From: Psychrobacter fozii
Lineage (GTDB): Bacteria; Pseudomonadota; Gammaproteobacteria; Pseudomonadales; Moraxellaceae
NCBI RefSeq assembly: GCF_003217155.1
Contig: NZ_QJSU01000005.1
Location: 1-64,000, forward strand
Direction of reading: 5' to 3'
DNA: 64,000 bases
The position numbers and the translations under genes are program-made. This document shows positions 18,914 to 29,304 of the stretch, one piece after another; position 1 is the stretch's first letter; every line of letters starts with the position of its first letter. A model generated the notes under the pieces. That model was not told the origin of the DNA. It searched no databases and saw nothing but the letters and a program-made list of their open reading frames with translations.

Positions 18914-19597
18914 TTATTTTTGAATCCATTGACTCATTTTTTCACGCTCAGCAGGTGTTGCTTGTAGCCAGATTTGCATAAACTGATCTAAATTACTGTT
19001 AGATGAATTAACGCTTGTCGTTTGCTGTACAGTGTTTTGATTCGCAACCGCTGGCTTGTCTAATGATGCAATAACACGTTGGTTTTGCATCTCAGCATCA
19101 CCCGAGCCACCAAACACACCGCCTATTACGTTACCCAAACCTGAAAATAATCCGCCTTGGTTATTCGCCATACTTTGCTGGCTAGCGATCACAGTATTAT
19201 CCTGCTGCACAGCTAACGTTGGACGTTTGGCATATTCTCTAGCCGCTTTATACTCTTCTGGTTGACTTGGCATAGTCAAACGATAGGTTTGATTATCAGC
19301 CAATTGTGCGGTCACACTGACGTTACCTGAACGCAAATAATCATGCTCATCACGAGGCAGGTTATACAAACGGTCATACTTAGCAGTAATGGCATGTTGT
19401 CCAGGCTGTAGTGTAAATGTTTTTGTCGGCGACTGAAAAATACTCTGCTGGATTTCCTGCCCATTAATCGCAGTAACCTTGATGTGGTCATCAACTAACA
19501 GAGTGACCTCTGCTTGCGACAACATAGAGACGGAGCTTGCACCAATAAGTAACGTACCGATAGTCATTTTTTTTAGCAAAGAAGCATTGAGTTTCAT
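18914..19597 (-). CDS. DUF2057 family secreted protein
   Basis: I start at the ATG at 19597 because GGAATC precedes it; the ATG at 19609 has no ribosome site. The protein of 227 residues has a Sec signal peptide (KKMTIGTLLIGASSVSMLSQA, cut before EVTLL) and the DUF2057 (YccT-like) core: ITAVNG-like, TFTLQPGQHAITAKYD, then a second sandwich-like segment. A Gly-rich stretch (NNQGGLFSGLGNVIGGVFGG) and a Gln/Asn/Ser linker precede a C-terminal helix with AEREKMSQW. Function unknown; periplasmic or envelope location inferred. Confidence 0.75.
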   Translation of the reverse strand: MKLNASLLKKMTIGTLLIGASSVSMLSQAEVTLLVDDHIKVTAINGQEIQQSIFQSPTKTFTLQPGQHAITAKYDRLYNLPRDEHDYLRSGNVSVTAQLADNQTYRLTMPSQPEEYKAAREYAKRPTLAVQQDNTVIASQQSMANNQGGLFSGLGNVIGGVFGGSGDAEMQNQRVIASLDKPAVANQNTVQQTTSVNSSNSNLDQFMQIWLQATPAEREKMSQWIQK

Positions 19598-19653
19598 AAG
19601 TGATTCCATTAATAGTAAAAACGTTTTTGATAAAAATATTCGTATTTTTAGGA

Positions 19654-20457
19654 CTAAAAGTCGAATGGCATAGTATGTTGATCTTGATCTGCAGCGTCAT
19701 GATCTACTTGCGTCTCTTGCGCAATATCAGCTAGCTCTGCCGCTAGTGTCTGTTCATCAATAGTACGTAATGCATCACTTATGACTGCTTTGGATATATT
19801 GTTGCGGCCAAGGTTAGAAAACATCGGTTGAATATAGTTGAGCACGTCCATCATCGCCCCGATACGGTGCGGGCCTTCCGTAAGCAAATAGTCAATAATT
19901 CTATCGTCAAACTGCCAGCCACGTCGACGCAAGATAGACTGCAACAATGCCTGACGATCTGCCAAATCATGACCATTAGGTACTTTAAACGTAGGCGCTT
20001 GTGCCAAACGGGTCAATAAATCTCTCAGCTGAAAAGGTAAATCATCAGCAGGTTTATTGGCTGCAAACAATAACTGACGCTGACCTTCCCGACTACGATT
20101 AATCAAATGGAATAAAGCTTCTTGCCACTGACTGCTTTGCTCAAGGACTTCTAAATCGTCGATTGCGATCAGATCAAAGTTCTCTAAAGATGAAAGCACG
20201 TGGACATCGGCATGAATCAACTCGTTGAGTGACAAACAAATAGCAGATTTGTCCATCTCAATAAACGACTCACAGATTGCTGATAGCAAATGAGACTTAC
20301 CAGTAGCAGGACTACCAAATAGATACAGCTGTCCTATCAGGCCGACATGTAACTGCCGCACTGCATCAATAATCGACATCCAACCAGGACCGGCAAAGTC
20401 GCTTAGACTTGCATCATGCTTAATGTCCAGATTGAGACTTAGCTGTGCTTCTGCCAT
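19654..20457 (-). CDS. hda: DnaA regulatory inactivator Hda
   Basis: The 267-residue DnaA-like AAA+ protein lacks a DNA-binding domain IV. With the sliding clamp it promotes hydrolysis of DnaA-ATP and so prevents re-initiation. The clamp-binding motif QLSLNL is at residues 5-10. Walker A is GSPATGKS at 48-55, Walker B is LIAIDDLEVL, and the sensor region FAANKPADDLPFQLRDLLTRL contains the arginine finger. A C-terminal acidic tail (QETQVDHDAADQDQ) extends past the usual end. Hda beside a PerM-type permease and purMN is a conserved order in related gammaproteobacteria. Confidence 0.9.
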   Translation of the reverse strand: MAEAQLSLNLDIKHDASLSDFAGPGWMSIIDAVRQLHVGLIGQLYLFGSPATGKSHLLSAICESFIEMDKSAICLSLNELIHADVHVLSSLENFDLIAIDDLEVLEQSSQWQEALFHLINRSREGQRQLLFAANKPADDLPFQLRDLLTRLAQAPTFKVPNGHDLADRQALLQSILRRRGWQFDDRIIDYLLTEGPHRIGAMMDVLNYIQPMFSNLGRNNISKAVISDALRTIDEQTLAAELADIAQETQVDHDAADQDQHTMPFDF

Positions 20458-20786
20458 GAATCATCAACTCGTTTTACGTAACACAATGGAAAATAGGAGG
20501 CATAACGGTCGTAGAACTGACTTTACTGTGTTCAATACGACTTGATATAAACTTGTGGCGTTGGTCTGCCGTGTTCTTGGCTATGGACATATCGTAGGAC
20601 TACCATTATAAAAATGGCTCTTGCCAACGAATAACCACTGATACTACTAACACTGCGCCTATATATAACATATTTGCAAAATGACTGACAAGTCTTTTAC
20701 CTATTAAGCCTTATCAACCGCCCTTTATCTCTCTCATAATTCTACCGCCAATTTATGATAAACACGTTAATTTAACAGTAAATTAT
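20458..20786. other. Non-coding gap between the PerM-type gene and hda
   Basis: The 329 bp contain no plausible gene and no clear hairpin terminator. The stretch presumably holds the hda promoter on the minus strand. In pseudomonads a DUF2066 gene often sits in this position; none is visible here. Confidence 0.5.
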
Positions 20787-21893
20787 CTAATTCTTTTCAA
20801 ACAAAGCCAATTGCTTACGGCCTTTATAAAAATCAGTCGAACGATAGTAAGCGTATAAATGGCGGAACAATACATTAAGCACCGCTGAGACAGGCAAGGC
20901 TATCAACATACCAACGAAACCTAACAGGCTTGCCCCTGCCAATACCGAAAAAATAACCCATAGCGGTGATAGACCAATCTTATCACCTAATAGCAACGGC
21001 TGCAGTACATAACCCTCAGCGGCCTGCCCAACCAAAAATGCACCCACGATTAATGAAAGATAAGTCCAGTCTAGTCCAAACTGGAAGAGGCATGCAGTAA
21101 TGGCAGCGATGAAACCGATACCAAACCCCAAATAAGGAACAAAGCTAGCAACCCCCGCAACCATACCAATGATAAGTCCAAGCTCAAGACCAATGAGCTG
21201 CAACTGCACCGCATAAATCATGCCCAACAGCACCATTACCAATAACTGACCTTTGATAAAAGCCATCAATGCACGATCACACTCTTTGGCGATCTGAACA
21301 AACTTTTCATTATAAGCCGCTGGAACCGCCATTTTCCACGTATGCAAACGCTGATCCCAATTGAATAAGAAATAAAAGGTCAGAATAGGCACTAATACGA
21401 TGAGTCCTGCATTATTAATAAAGCTCATACTTGAGGCAATGATATGACTCATCATCGTGCTGGCATCTTCGAACTTATAATTTGTTTGCATGTAATCGAC
21501 CAACGTCTCAGAAAATCCTTTTGACTCCAGCTCTGGCAAACTAATACGGCTGTTATTAACAAACCATTCTCGCACCACTTGGTTATACCAGTTCAAAACT
21601 TTGGGTAAGTAGTCCCACGCCGCTTGCAACTGATTCCACAATGTCGGTATCAACCACCATAGCAGCAGCACCATTCCTAACGTAATGGTCGAATAGACAA
21701 TGATAATCGCTATCCAGCGTTTGATATATTTCGATAGGCGTTTGACCAACGGATTGAATAAGTAAGCGAGTACGAAAGCAAAGACAAACGGTATAATGAC
21801 AGGCATCATTAAATACAATAAAAAGACAACCACCACCATAGCAACGACGATAAATAAGCGTCGAAAAAAGAGGTCGATTGGTTGGTTCATCAT
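20787..21893 (-). CDS. AI-2E family transporter (PerM-like permease)
   Basis: The 368-residue inner-membrane protein has about seven or eight hydrophobic segments in the AI-2E exporter arrangement: an N-terminal pair (about 12-40), one near 60-82, a long soluble stretch (90-150), then a C-terminal cluster with the VPYLGFGIGFIAAI and LLGDKIGLSPLWVIFSVLAGASLLGFVGMLIALP blocks characteristic of the family. Members are variously reported as AI-2 exporters or sodium-proton antiporters, so the substrate is unknown. It is divergent from purM. Confidence 0.85.
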   Translation of the reverse strand: MMNQPIDLFFRRLFIVVAMVVVVFLLYLMMPVIIPFVFAFVLAYLFNPLVKRLSKYIKRWIAIIIVYSTITLGMVLLLWWLIPTLWNQLQAAWDYLPKVLNWYNQVVREWFVNNSRISLPELESKGFSETLVDYMQTNYKFEDASTMMSHIIASSMSFINNAGLIVLVPILTFYFLFNWDQRLHTWKMAVPAAYNEKFVQIAKECDRALMAFIKGQLLVMVLLGMIYAVQLQLIGLELGLIIGMVAGVASFVPYLGFGIGFIAAITACLFQFGLDWTYLSLIVGAFLVGQAAEGYVLQPLLLGDKIGLSPLWVIFSVLAGASLLGFVGMLIALPVSAVLNVLFRHLYAYYRSTDFYKGRKQLALFEKN

Positions 21894-22119
21894 AACAAGT
21901 TATCCTAGGCTTAGGCTGATTTAAGGTTGCGATATGATTGCTTTGAAATAGGTGTTATTGAGTAACAACACCTTAATAGCAAACAGTTATTGACAGTAGA
22001 TTTAGATTCCCATTATCGCAGAGTACCGTTAAAAATCAGTCATTTTTTGTTTCTTGACGCTTTATTTGCCACTTAAAGTAAGTCTTCACTAAATATCAGC
22101 CAAATATCCGCAAGTTGCT

Positions 22120-22149
22120 TTGCGAGTGTGGGTCGTTTTTGGGTATAAT
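22120..22149 (+). promoter_or_regulatory. Candidate sigma-70 promoter of purMN
   Basis: TTGCGA (22120-22125), an 18-nt spacer and a perfect TATAAT (22144-22149), followed by GCGCCC. The predicted start of transcription is about 75 nt before the purM start codon. No PurR-like operator was recognised. Confidence 0.55.
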
Positions 22150-22233
22150 GCGCCCACTATATTCAGAATTAACACAACCAACTCGCTTTTCTACCGATAG
22201 ACCTTCATTCCCTATAAAATTTGTGAGATGACC

Positions 22234-23283
22234 ATGAGTAACAAGCCTTCTTTAAGCTACAAAGATGCCGGCGTTGATATTGATGCAGGCGATGCGTTGG
22301 TTCAACGTATTAAATCAGTGGCAAAAGCCACCTCTCGTCCTGAGGTTGTGGGCGGACTTGGCGGTTTTGGCGCGCTTTGTCGTATTCCGACCGGTTACAC
22401 CTCACCTTTATTGGTTTCGGGCACTGACGGCGTCGGTACCAAGCTTAAACTGGCCTTGCAACTGAATCGTCATGACACTATCGGTATTGATTTGGTCGCT
22501 ATGTGCGTCAATGATCTGTTGGTTTGCGGTGCTGAGCCATTATTCTTCTTAGATTACTACGCAACAGGCAAGCTTGATGTTGACGTAGCAGCGACTGTCG
22601 TCACTGGTATTGGCGAAGGTTGTAAACTCTCAAACTGTGCGCTCATCGGTGGCGAGACAGCTGAAATGCCAGGCATGTATCAAGATGACGATTATGACCT
22701 AGCTGGATTCTGTGTGGGCGTGGTTGAAGAAGCCGAAGTGATCACTGGTGAAAATGTCGCAGAAGGTGATGTATTGATCGCTCTTGCCTCAAGTGGTGCT
22801 CATTCAAACGGCTATTCATTGGTTCGTAAAGTTATCGAAGTGAGTGGCGTTGATGTCACCACTAGTGATGCACAATTAGATGGTCAGCCTATCCAAGACG
22901 CACTAATGGCCCCTACTCGTATCTATGTTAAAGCCATCAAAGCTTTGCAAGACACTCTTGGTAGTTCAGCCCTTCACGCGATGTCACATATCACAGGTGG
23001 TGGCTTGACAGATAATTTACCGCGTGTATTGCCTGAAACACTAGCCGCTAGCATCGATACCAATAGCTGGCAGTTTTCAGAGCTATTCACTTGGTTACAA
23101 ACCCAAGGTAACATCGAACAGAGTGAAATGTACCGCACCTTTAACTGCGGTGTCGGCTTTGTAATTGTCGTGCCTAAAGATAAAGCTGAAGCGGCTATCA
23201 ATATATTGAATGACGCTGGCGAAAAAGCATGGCAGTTAGGCGAAATGGTCAGTCGTGAAGTGGATGCAGTGGTGTACCGTTAA
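22234..23283 (+). CDS. purM: Phosphoribosylformylglycinamidine cyclo-ligase
   Basis: The 349-residue AIR synthetase performs step five of purine synthesis, closing the imidazole ring with ATP. Recognisable blocks are [15 protein letters not shown] at the N-terminus, GGFGAL, the ATP-binding [21 protein letters not shown] and [12 protein letters not shown] prefer the ATG at 22234, which gives MSNKPSLSY with GAG at 22224-22226 as ribosome site; the ATG at 22228 is the alternative. The stop overlaps the purN start (TAATG). Confidence 0.95.
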   Translation: MSNKPSLSYKDAGVDIDAGDALVQRIKSVAKATSRPEVVGGLGGFGALCRIPTGYTSPLLVSGTDGVGTKLKLALQLNRHDTIGIDLVAMCVNDLLVCGAEPLFFLDYYATGKLDVDVAATVVTGIGEGCKLSNCALIGGETAEMPGMYQDDDYDLAGFCVGVVEEAEVITGENVAEGDVLIALASSGAHSNGYSLVRKVIEVSGVDVTTSDAQLDGQPIQDALMAPTRIYVKAIKALQDTLGSSALHAMSHITGGGLTDNLPRVLPETLAASIDTNSWQFSELFTWLQTQGNIEQSEMYRTFNCGVGFVIVVPKDKAEAAINILNDAGEKAWQLGEMVSREVDAVVYR

Positions 23284-23993
23284 TGCTAGCCAATAATACC
23301 AGTCACGCCAACAAGCCATTACGTATTGCCGTTCTGGTATCAGGCAGTGGTAGCAATTTGCAAGTATTGATCGATGCCATGCAAGCTGGCGCACTACCGA
23401 TTGAAATAGTAGGTGTCATCAGCAATCGTGATGACGCTTATGCCGTCACTCGTGCCAATGATGCTAATATTCCAGTCGCGGTACTGTCACACGTTGCTAA
23501 CGGCAAACGCATGGGTATCAAAACTTTTGAAACTCATGCAAATGCACAGCTTGTTGAATGGCAACCCGATTTAATAGTGTTAGCTGGTTTTATGCGTGTA
23601 TTAAGTGGCCCATTTATAGATAATGCGCCAGCGCCTATGATTAACTTGCATCCTTCTCTATTGCCTGTCTACAAGGGACTTGATACCCATCAGCGAGCTA
23701 TTCAAGCCGGTGAGCGTCACCATGGCTGTAGTATTCATGTTGTCACTGCTGAGCTCGATGCAGGCACTGTTTTGACTCAAGCGCTGTTAGAGATCAATCA
23801 AACAGAGACAGCTGATAGCCTACAAGCACGTGTACAAAAACTTGAGCATAAATTGCTGCCTTGGACAATTTTGCTGTTGGCAAATAAAGCATTGTCACTT
23901 GGTACTAATAATGAAGTCAGCAATGAAACCTGTAATAAAACTAAGGCAAATTACTTGCCAGCCTTGCCATTACAGCTGTTTATAAACACGTAA
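23283..23993 (+). CDS. purN: Phosphoribosylglycinamide formyltransferase
   Basis: The 236-residue GAR transformylase transfers a formyl group from 10-formyl-tetrahydrofolate. The phosphate-binding loop SGSGSNLQ is at 20-27. The catalytic residues are Asn121 and His123 (NLHPSLLPVYKG) and Asp159. About 30 residues (after LLANKALSLG) extend past the end of E. coli PurN and look low-complexity (NNEVSNETCNKTKAN). It is translationally coupled to purM by a one-base overlap. Confidence 0.94.
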   Translation: MLANNTSHANKPLRIAVLVSGSGSNLQVLIDAMQAGALPIEIVGVISNRDDAYAVTRANDANIPVAVLSHVANGKRMGIKTFETHANAQLVEWQPDLIVLAGFMRVLSGPFIDNAPAPMINLHPSLLPVYKGLDTHQRAIQAGERHHGCSIHVVTAELDAGTVLTQALLEINQTETADSLQARVQKLEHKLLPWTILLLANKALSLGTNNEVSNETCNKTKANYLPALPLQLFINT

Positions 23994-24042
23994 AAGTTTC
24001 AGCTTATCAAATTACATGTTTTACCGTTCTATTTGATGCAAT

Positions 24043-24082
24043 AAAAAGCCCAGTTACTCATGATGAGTAACTGGGCTTTTTT
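24043..24082. terminator. Strong bidirectional terminator after purMN
   Basis: A perfect 18-bp stem (24043-24060 with 24064-24081) closes a TGA loop, with A-run and T-run ends. It serves purMN and probably also the convergent dehydrogenase gene. Confidence 0.9.
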
Positions 24083-24176
24083 CTTTCAATAACCCTCTAC
24101 AATTTGAAATCATAAAAGGTTATCTGCTGATAACTATATAGCTATTTAACTAGCTAGATTCTTAAAATGTAGGCTC

Positions 24177-25550
24177 TTAAAATACATGAACCGCTTTGAT
24201 ATTAACAAACTCTTTGATACCAAAGCCCCCATGCTCACGGCCATAGCCTGAATTTTTGACGCCACCAAATGGCAGTGCAGGGTTGGCAAGACCGTAACCA
24301 TTGATGTAGACCATACCAGTATCAAACTCTTCACGTGCTAGACGTACCGCTTTGTCTGTATCTTTTGAGAAGATTGCACCGCCTAAACCATAGCGACTGT
24401 CGTTAGCGATACGTAAGGCATCGTCTTGATCTTTTGCACGAATAAGCGAAGCGACAGGGCCAAACAACTCATCATCATAGGCAGGTTGACCTTTCTCAAC
24501 GTTTTCTAAAATAGTGGCTGGATAAAAGCTGCCTTTGCTATCAGGAACCTTACCACCAACAGCAATCGTTGCACCTTTAGCCACACTTTGCTCTACTTGC
24601 TCATGTAACTGTTCTTGTAGATCTTTGCGAGCCAATGGTCCGATGTCTGAGCTATCATCCATAGGATCGCCATATTTCGCACCTTCAAACTTCTCAACAA
24701 TACGCTTGCGGAATTCGTCGTATACGCTATCTACTACAATGAAGCGTTTTGCGGCGACACAAGTTTCACCGTTATTGATTAGGCGTGCTTGTGTACAAGT
24801 TTCTACTGCTATGTCTAAATCAGCATCTTCTAATACGATGAAAGCATCGTTTGAGCCAAGCTCTAGTACCGCTTTTTTGATTGCTTTGGCGGCTTGCTGT
24901 CCAACGATTACGCCTGCTTTGTCACTACCAGTTAGTGTGACGCCACGCACTTTATCGTGTCCAATCAAGGCTTCTGATTGGTCGTGATCAATGATAATTG
25001 TACGGAACAAATCACTTGGTAATTCAGATTCATGAAGTATTTTTTCAATTAATAAACCAGAGCCTGTTACGTTAGAAGCGTGCTTTAGCAGGATACTATT
25101 ACCTGCCATCAAGTTGGCAATGGTATAGCGGAATACCTGATACGCTGGGAAGTTCCAAGGTTGCATACCATAAATGATACCGATAGGTTGGTAGCTAACC
25201 AATCCTTTTCTCATGCCTTCAATATCACGTACATCGTCGGCCAGTGATTCAACACCGTTTTCAGCAGTATAATCACAGATTGCCTTACACAGATCAATCT
25301 CTTGTAAGCTTTGGCTATATAGCTTACCGCGCTCTTCTGTCATTAGTTTAGCCAACTCTTCTTTGTACTCGATTAGCTTATCACCAATAGATTTGATCGC
25401 TCGGCCACGATCTTCGTGGCTAACAGTGCGCCATGCTAAGAAAGCTTCATGTGAAGCATCAACAACTTTATTAACTTCGTCTACGCTCATGTAATCGTAA
25501 TTTTTAATCTCTTCACCCGTGGTTGGGTTGATAGTAGTAATATCTGACAT
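24177..25550 (-). CDS. sad: NAD(P)-dependent succinate-semialdehyde dehydrogenase (Sad/YneI type)
   Basis: The 457-residue aldehyde dehydrogenase is of the shorter YneI/Sad type (462 aa in E. coli), which converts succinate semialdehyde to succinate. The catalytic set is Asn133 (QPWNFP), Glu230 (LELGSNDAFIVLEDADLD) and Cys264 (NNGETCVAAKRF). The SND in place of the usual GGK after the Glu, and the NNGETC block, fit this subgroup. No GABA transaminase is adjacent, so the physiological aldehyde is inferred from subgroup only. Confidence 0.82.
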   Translation of the reverse strand: MSDITTINPTTGEEIKNYDYMSVDEVNKVVDASHEAFLAWRTVSHEDRGRAIKSIGDKLIEYKEELAKLMTEERGKLYSQSLQEIDLCKAICDYTAENGVESLADDVRDIEGMRKGLVSYQPIGIIYGMQPWNFPAYQVFRYTIANLMAGNSILLKHASNVTGSGLLIEKILHESELPSDLFRTIIIDHDQSEALIGHDKVRGVTLTGSDKAGVIVGQQAAKAIKKAVLELGSNDAFIVLEDADLDIAVETCTQARLINNGETCVAAKRFIVVDSVYDEFRKRIVEKFEGAKYGDPMDDSSDIGPLARKDLQEQLHEQVEQSVAKGATIAVGGKVPDSKGSFYPATILENVEKGQPAYDDELFGPVASLIRAKDQDDALRIANDSRYGLGGAIFSKDTDKAVRLAREEFDTGMVYINGYGLANPALPFGGVKNSGYGREHGGFGIKEFVNIKAVHVF

Positions 25551-25890
25551 GTTATTGTCCTTGTTATATTTTATTTTATGTTTAGTATTTTCAGTTTATA
25601 AAATAAGCATTGGTTACTGTTTTGTGGCTCAGCATACTCGCTAAACGTTATGTAATGAGTTCTTGTTGTATCATAAGCTCTTATAGCAACCAATCACTCA
25701 AATAGGTATCAGCTTGTTTGTGCACTGCTTTCTATCTGTGGCCATCATAACAAGGTAATTTGGATGATAGGTTTACAAGATATGAAGAAGTGTGCATAAG
25801 ATGTTAACAGTGTGGCTATCTTATTAATTACGCTTAAGTTGTAAGTAGTTTGAGTTATGGACGAGGTAGTTGAGTAAAATTAGACCAATA
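25551..25890. other. Non-coding stretch upstream of the semialdehyde dehydrogenase gene
   Basis: The 340 bp hold no plausible gene. They should contain the promoter of the minus-strand dehydrogenase gene; no operator was recognised. Confidence 0.45.
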
Positions 25891-25914
25891 AAAAACCAGC
25901 CCTGCGGCTGGTTT
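25887..25914 (-). terminator. Terminator after the LysR gene
   Basis: AAACCAGCC (25893-25901) pairs with GGCTGGTTT (25906-25914) around CTGC. On the minus strand it is followed by a T-run (TTTTTTATTGG), 36 nt after the LysR stop. Confidence 0.75.
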
Positions 25915-25949
25915 GATAAAAAATTTATCTGTCTTAGAAAGTAATCAAT

Positions 25950-26939
25950 TTAAAATAGATGGTTCATCACGGGTATCTCCTGCGGTGGGTTTTCTTCCTC
26001 ATCAACGATTTGACGAGCCACATGCATGATAAGTTGGCGTAACCAACGATGAGCTGGATGATGTTGCAATAACGGTGACCACGCCATCGTTAGCTCAAAC
26101 TCAGGAATGAAGAATGGCGGCTCTTCCATTTTAATACTGTCGTTATTTGCCTGCATTTTTGCCACACGAGTTGGCAAAGTTGCTACCAAATCTTTATTAG
26201 CAGCAAGCATGGCTGGCATCTGATAATGACGCGTAAAGACACTGATTTGACGTTTTTGTCCGAGGCGTTGTAACGCTTGATCGATAGACCCCAAACCACC
26301 TGATTTTTCTGGATTGACACCGAAGCCCACACCCATACCCGTTTTCGATACCCAAACATGCTGCGCTTTCAGATAATTTTTTAAATTAAAACGATTGGCA
26401 TAAGGGCTGTCAGAGGATAGTAGACAACTAAAAGTATCACGCCACACCAACACTTGGTGAAAGCTCTGTGGTATCTCATTAAAGCGATTAATCGCTAAAT
26501 CAACGCGTCCCTGCTCCATATCACGATAAGAGACGTCCGATGGTGTCAAGAAATCCAAAATGACATTGGGTGCTTCTGAGCGTAGTGCTTTGACCAGTTT
26601 AGGAACTAGCGTCGCTTCTGCATAGTCTGACGTCATGATACGGAAGACGCGAGAGGTGCTATAAGGACGGAACTCAGTACGTGGCTCTAACACTTGCGTC
26701 AAATCTGCCAGTATCTCACGAATACGAGGTTGCAACTCTAAAGCCCGCTCTGTTGGCGTCATACCTTCAGATGATCGAACCAATAAAGGGTCGTTAAACA
26801 ATTTGCGCAGACGACGCAAAATATTACTCATCGCAGGTTGGGTAATGCCAAGCTGCTCAGCTGCACGAGTGACATTTTTCTCTCGTAACAACACATCTAG
26901 ATGTACCAATAAGTTTAAATCTACCCGCTGCAAATTCAT
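25950..26939 (-). CDS. LysR-family transcriptional regulator
   Basis: The 329-residue regulator has an N-terminal winged helix-turn-helix (about 5-62, with VTRAAEQLGITQPAMSNILR as the helix pair) and a type 2 periplasmic-binding-like effector domain (about 93-300). The recognition region and the PLLVRSSEGMTPTERA block resemble the NodD/LeuO/Cbl-like subgroup. It is divergent from aceA with a 754-bp gap, so it could control the glyoxylate shunt, its own gene or the dehydrogenase downstream. The target is not determinable by eye. Confidence 0.85.
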   Translation of the reverse strand: MNLQRVDLNLLVHLDVLLREKNVTRAAEQLGITQPAMSNILRRLRKLFNDPLLVRSSEGMTPTERALELQPRIREILADLTQVLEPRTEFRPYSTSRVFRIMTSDYAEATLVPKLVKALRSEAPNVILDFLTPSDVSYRDMEQGRVDLAINRFNEIPQSFHQVLVWRDTFSCLLSSDSPYANRFNLKNYLKAQHVWVSKTGMGVGFGVNPEKSGGLGSIDQALQRLGQKRQISVFTRHYQMPAMLAANKDLVATLPTRVAKMQANNDSIKMEEPPFFIPEFELTMAWSPLLQHHPAHRWLRQLIMHVARQIVDEEENPPQEIPVMNHLF

Positions 26940-27693
26940 ATATAGTTCTCTTGGCCTTTGGATAAGTGCCGTTATAAGCTTGGCATTTTTGGTGCTGTTC
27001 TAACAATTTATGGTCTATAACAGTGTAATTCTGCTACTTTTTATCTGATTTTATGCGATATCTGCTAAGTATAACCCAAACCGTCTAACGTAAGGTACTG
27101 TTATATATGAATTATAACTAAAGAAAATACCCAAGATAATAATCATAAATTAGATAAATCTTGGTAAGGCAGTTATAGTAAGTCTCATAGGATGACTTGT
27201 AACGTAAACGATACAGCTTAGTTTTATAGACTGGCTACATTCATTTGACCGACACAATTATATAGTATATTGATGGTCTTTATCGGTAGCATCATACGAT
27301 GAATTGATTGCTTAAAAGACCGTTATAGTCATTAGACAATGACCAAATCTATCGCACAAACTGTTTATTATTGTAACATTTCTTATTGCCGATAATGACA
27401 TCGCCACTCAATAAAGAACGCAAGTGCCTTAGCAATATATGAATAAGCTCAGCAACCTTTTATACATTGCCCATTGTTTTTTCACTACCAAGTTCTAGTA
27501 ATTCTCTTGTATTAGTGACTAAGTTTGTTTAGGGTAAATAAGGCTTTAACTGATAGCTTGTAATTCTGTCTGACCTTATGAGATGTCAATAGCACTAATA
27601 TAAAGTCTAAATGTATACCTTTTCAGTCATACACAATTGTCATTATTTTAGCACTTAACTTATTTGTTTTTACACCCCACCAAGGAGACATAG
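26940..27693. other. Long non-coding region between the LysR gene and aceA
   Basis: The 754 bp have no plausible gene on either strand. The region is AT-rich and contains two inverted repeats: GTTATA...TATAAC at 27100-27118 and CCAAGAT...ATCTTGG at 27131-27164. A leader of several hundred bases before aceA is possible. I see no riboswitch that I can name. Confidence 0.5.
27100..27118. promoter_or_regulatory. Candidate LysR-type binding site
   Basis: GTTATATATGAATTATAAC is a dyad with 6-bp perfect arms and a 7-bp spacer, which gives T-N11-A type spacing. It lies about 160 bp before the LysR start codon in the divergent region. In such AT-rich DNA the match could be chance. Confidence 0.3.
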
Positions 27694-29280
27694 ATGTCAA
27701 CTGCATATAAATCAGCGATCGACTTAGTACGTGAATTGAAGCAAAAGCACGGTAACTGGCAGAATATCAGCGAAACCGATGCGGCACGTATGATGTCACA
27801 AAACCGTTTTAAAACGGGCTTGGATATCGCAAAATATACTGCAAAAATCATGCGTCAAGACATGGAAGACTATGACAATGATACGTCTCAGTACACACAG
27901 TCTCTAGGTGCATGGCATGGTTTTGTTGCACAACAAACTATGTACGCTAAAAAGAAATATTTTGGCACGACTTCTAAAACTTACATCTACTTATCAGGTT
28001 GGATGGTTGCAGCCCTACGCTCTGAGTTTGGTCCACTACCTGACCAATCTATGCACGAAAAAACATCAGTACCTAAGCTAATCGAAGAAATCTATACTTT
28101 CCTACGTCAAGCCGATGCTAAAGTATTGAACGATTACTTCCGTGAGCTAAACGCTGCTGAAGAAGCTGGTCAAGATACTTCAGCTATCGTAGAAAAAATC
28201 GAAAACTTTGATTCGCATGTTGTGCCAATCATCGCTGATATCGATGCAGGTTTTGGTAACGAAGAGGCCACTTACCTACTGACTAAGCAAATGATCGAAG
28301 CAGGTGCTTGTGCCATTCAGGTTGAAAACCAAGTATCTGATGCTAAGCAATGTGGTCACCAGGCTGGTAAAGTAACTGTACCGCATGAAGACTTTATCTC
28401 TAAGCTAAACGCTATCCGTTATGCATTCCTAGAGCTTGGTGTTGAAGACGGTGTTATCGTTGCTCGTACTGACTCTGAAGGCGCATCACTCACACAGAAA
28501 ATCCCAGTATCAAATGAGCCAGGCGATCTAGCTTCTAAATACATCGACTTCATCGAAATGGAAGAAGTTACTTTAGAAAATGCAAAAGAAAACGACAGCT
28601 TACTTAAGCATAACGGCAAACTAGTACGTCCAGTTCGTCTGCAGAATGGTCTATATCAGTTCCGCGAAGATACAAACATTGACCGCGTTGTACTTGACTG
28701 TGTGACCGCTCTAGAAAACGGTGCCGATCTATTATGGATTGAAACACCAACTCCAGATGTAGAACACATTAAAATGATGGTTGACCGTATTAAAGAGCAA
28801 CAGCCTAAAGCGAAGCTTGTATACAACAACAGCCCATCATTCAACTGGACGCTTAACTTCCGTAAGCAAGTGATCGCACAGTGGGAAGAAGAAGGCAAAG
28901 ACATCTCTAGCTACAATAAAGATGACTTGATGAGTGCTGATTATGACGGTACTGAGCTTGATGCAGCAGCTGATGTTGCCGCTAAGAACTTCCAACGTGA
29001 TGCGTCACGTGAAGCTGGTGTATTCCATCACTTAATCACGCTACCGACTTACCACACGACTGCTCTTAGCGTTCATGAACTTGCTAAAGGCTACTTCGGT
29101 GAAGAAGGCATGCTTGCTTATGCAGCTGGTGTACAACGTAAAGAAATCCGTGAAGGCATCGCTTGTGTTAAGCACCAAGCAATGGCTGGTTCTGACCTAG
29201 GTGATGACCACAAAGAAATCTTCTCTGGTGACAACGCACTTAAAGCTGGCGGCGGCAAGAACACAATGAACCAGTTCTAA
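27694..29280 (+). CDS. aceA: Isocitrate lyase
   Basis: The 528-residue enzyme splits isocitrate to glyoxylate and succinate, the first step of the glyoxylate shunt. The catalytic loop KQCGHQAGK contains Cys220, and DIDAGFGN at 182-189 and the IVARTDSEGA block supply metal and substrate ligands. The length is that of the long pseudomonad/Acinetobacter type (about 530), not the 434-residue E. coli type. AAGGAGA lies 5 nt before the ATG, a strong ribosome site. The partner malate synthase G is at 51687-53885 rather than adjacent. Confidence 0.95.
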   Translation: MSTAYKSAIDLVRELKQKHGNWQNISETDAARMMSQNRFKTGLDIAKYTAKIMRQDMEDYDNDTSQYTQSLGAWHGFVAQQTMYAKKKYFGTTSKTYIYLSGWMVAALRSEFGPLPDQSMHEKTSVPKLIEEIYTFLRQADAKVLNDYFRELNAAEEAGQDTSAIVEKIENFDSHVVPIIADIDAGFGNEEATYLLTKQMIEAGACAIQVENQVSDAKQCGHQAGKVTVPHEDFISKLNAIRYAFLELGVEDGVIVARTDSEGASLTQKIPVSNEPGDLASKYIDFIEMEEVTLENAKENDSLLKHNGKLVRPVRLQNGLYQFREDTNIDRVVLDCVTALENGADLLWIETPTPDVEHIKMMVDRIKEQQPKAKLVYNNSPSFNWTLNFRKQVIAQWEEEGKDISSYNKDDLMSADYDGTELDAAADVAAKNFQRDASREAGVFHHLITLPTYHTTALSVHELAKGYFGEEGMLAYAAGVQRKEIREGIACVKHQAMAGSDLGDDHKEIFSGDNALKAGGGKNTMNQF

Positions 29281-29304
29281 TCACCGACTCTCTATAAGTA
29301 ATTG

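Noticed and set aside
26940..27693. A riboswitch in the long region before aceA
   Set aside because: No motif of a known riboswitch class was recognised and no terminator or anti-terminator pair lies near the aceA ribosome site.
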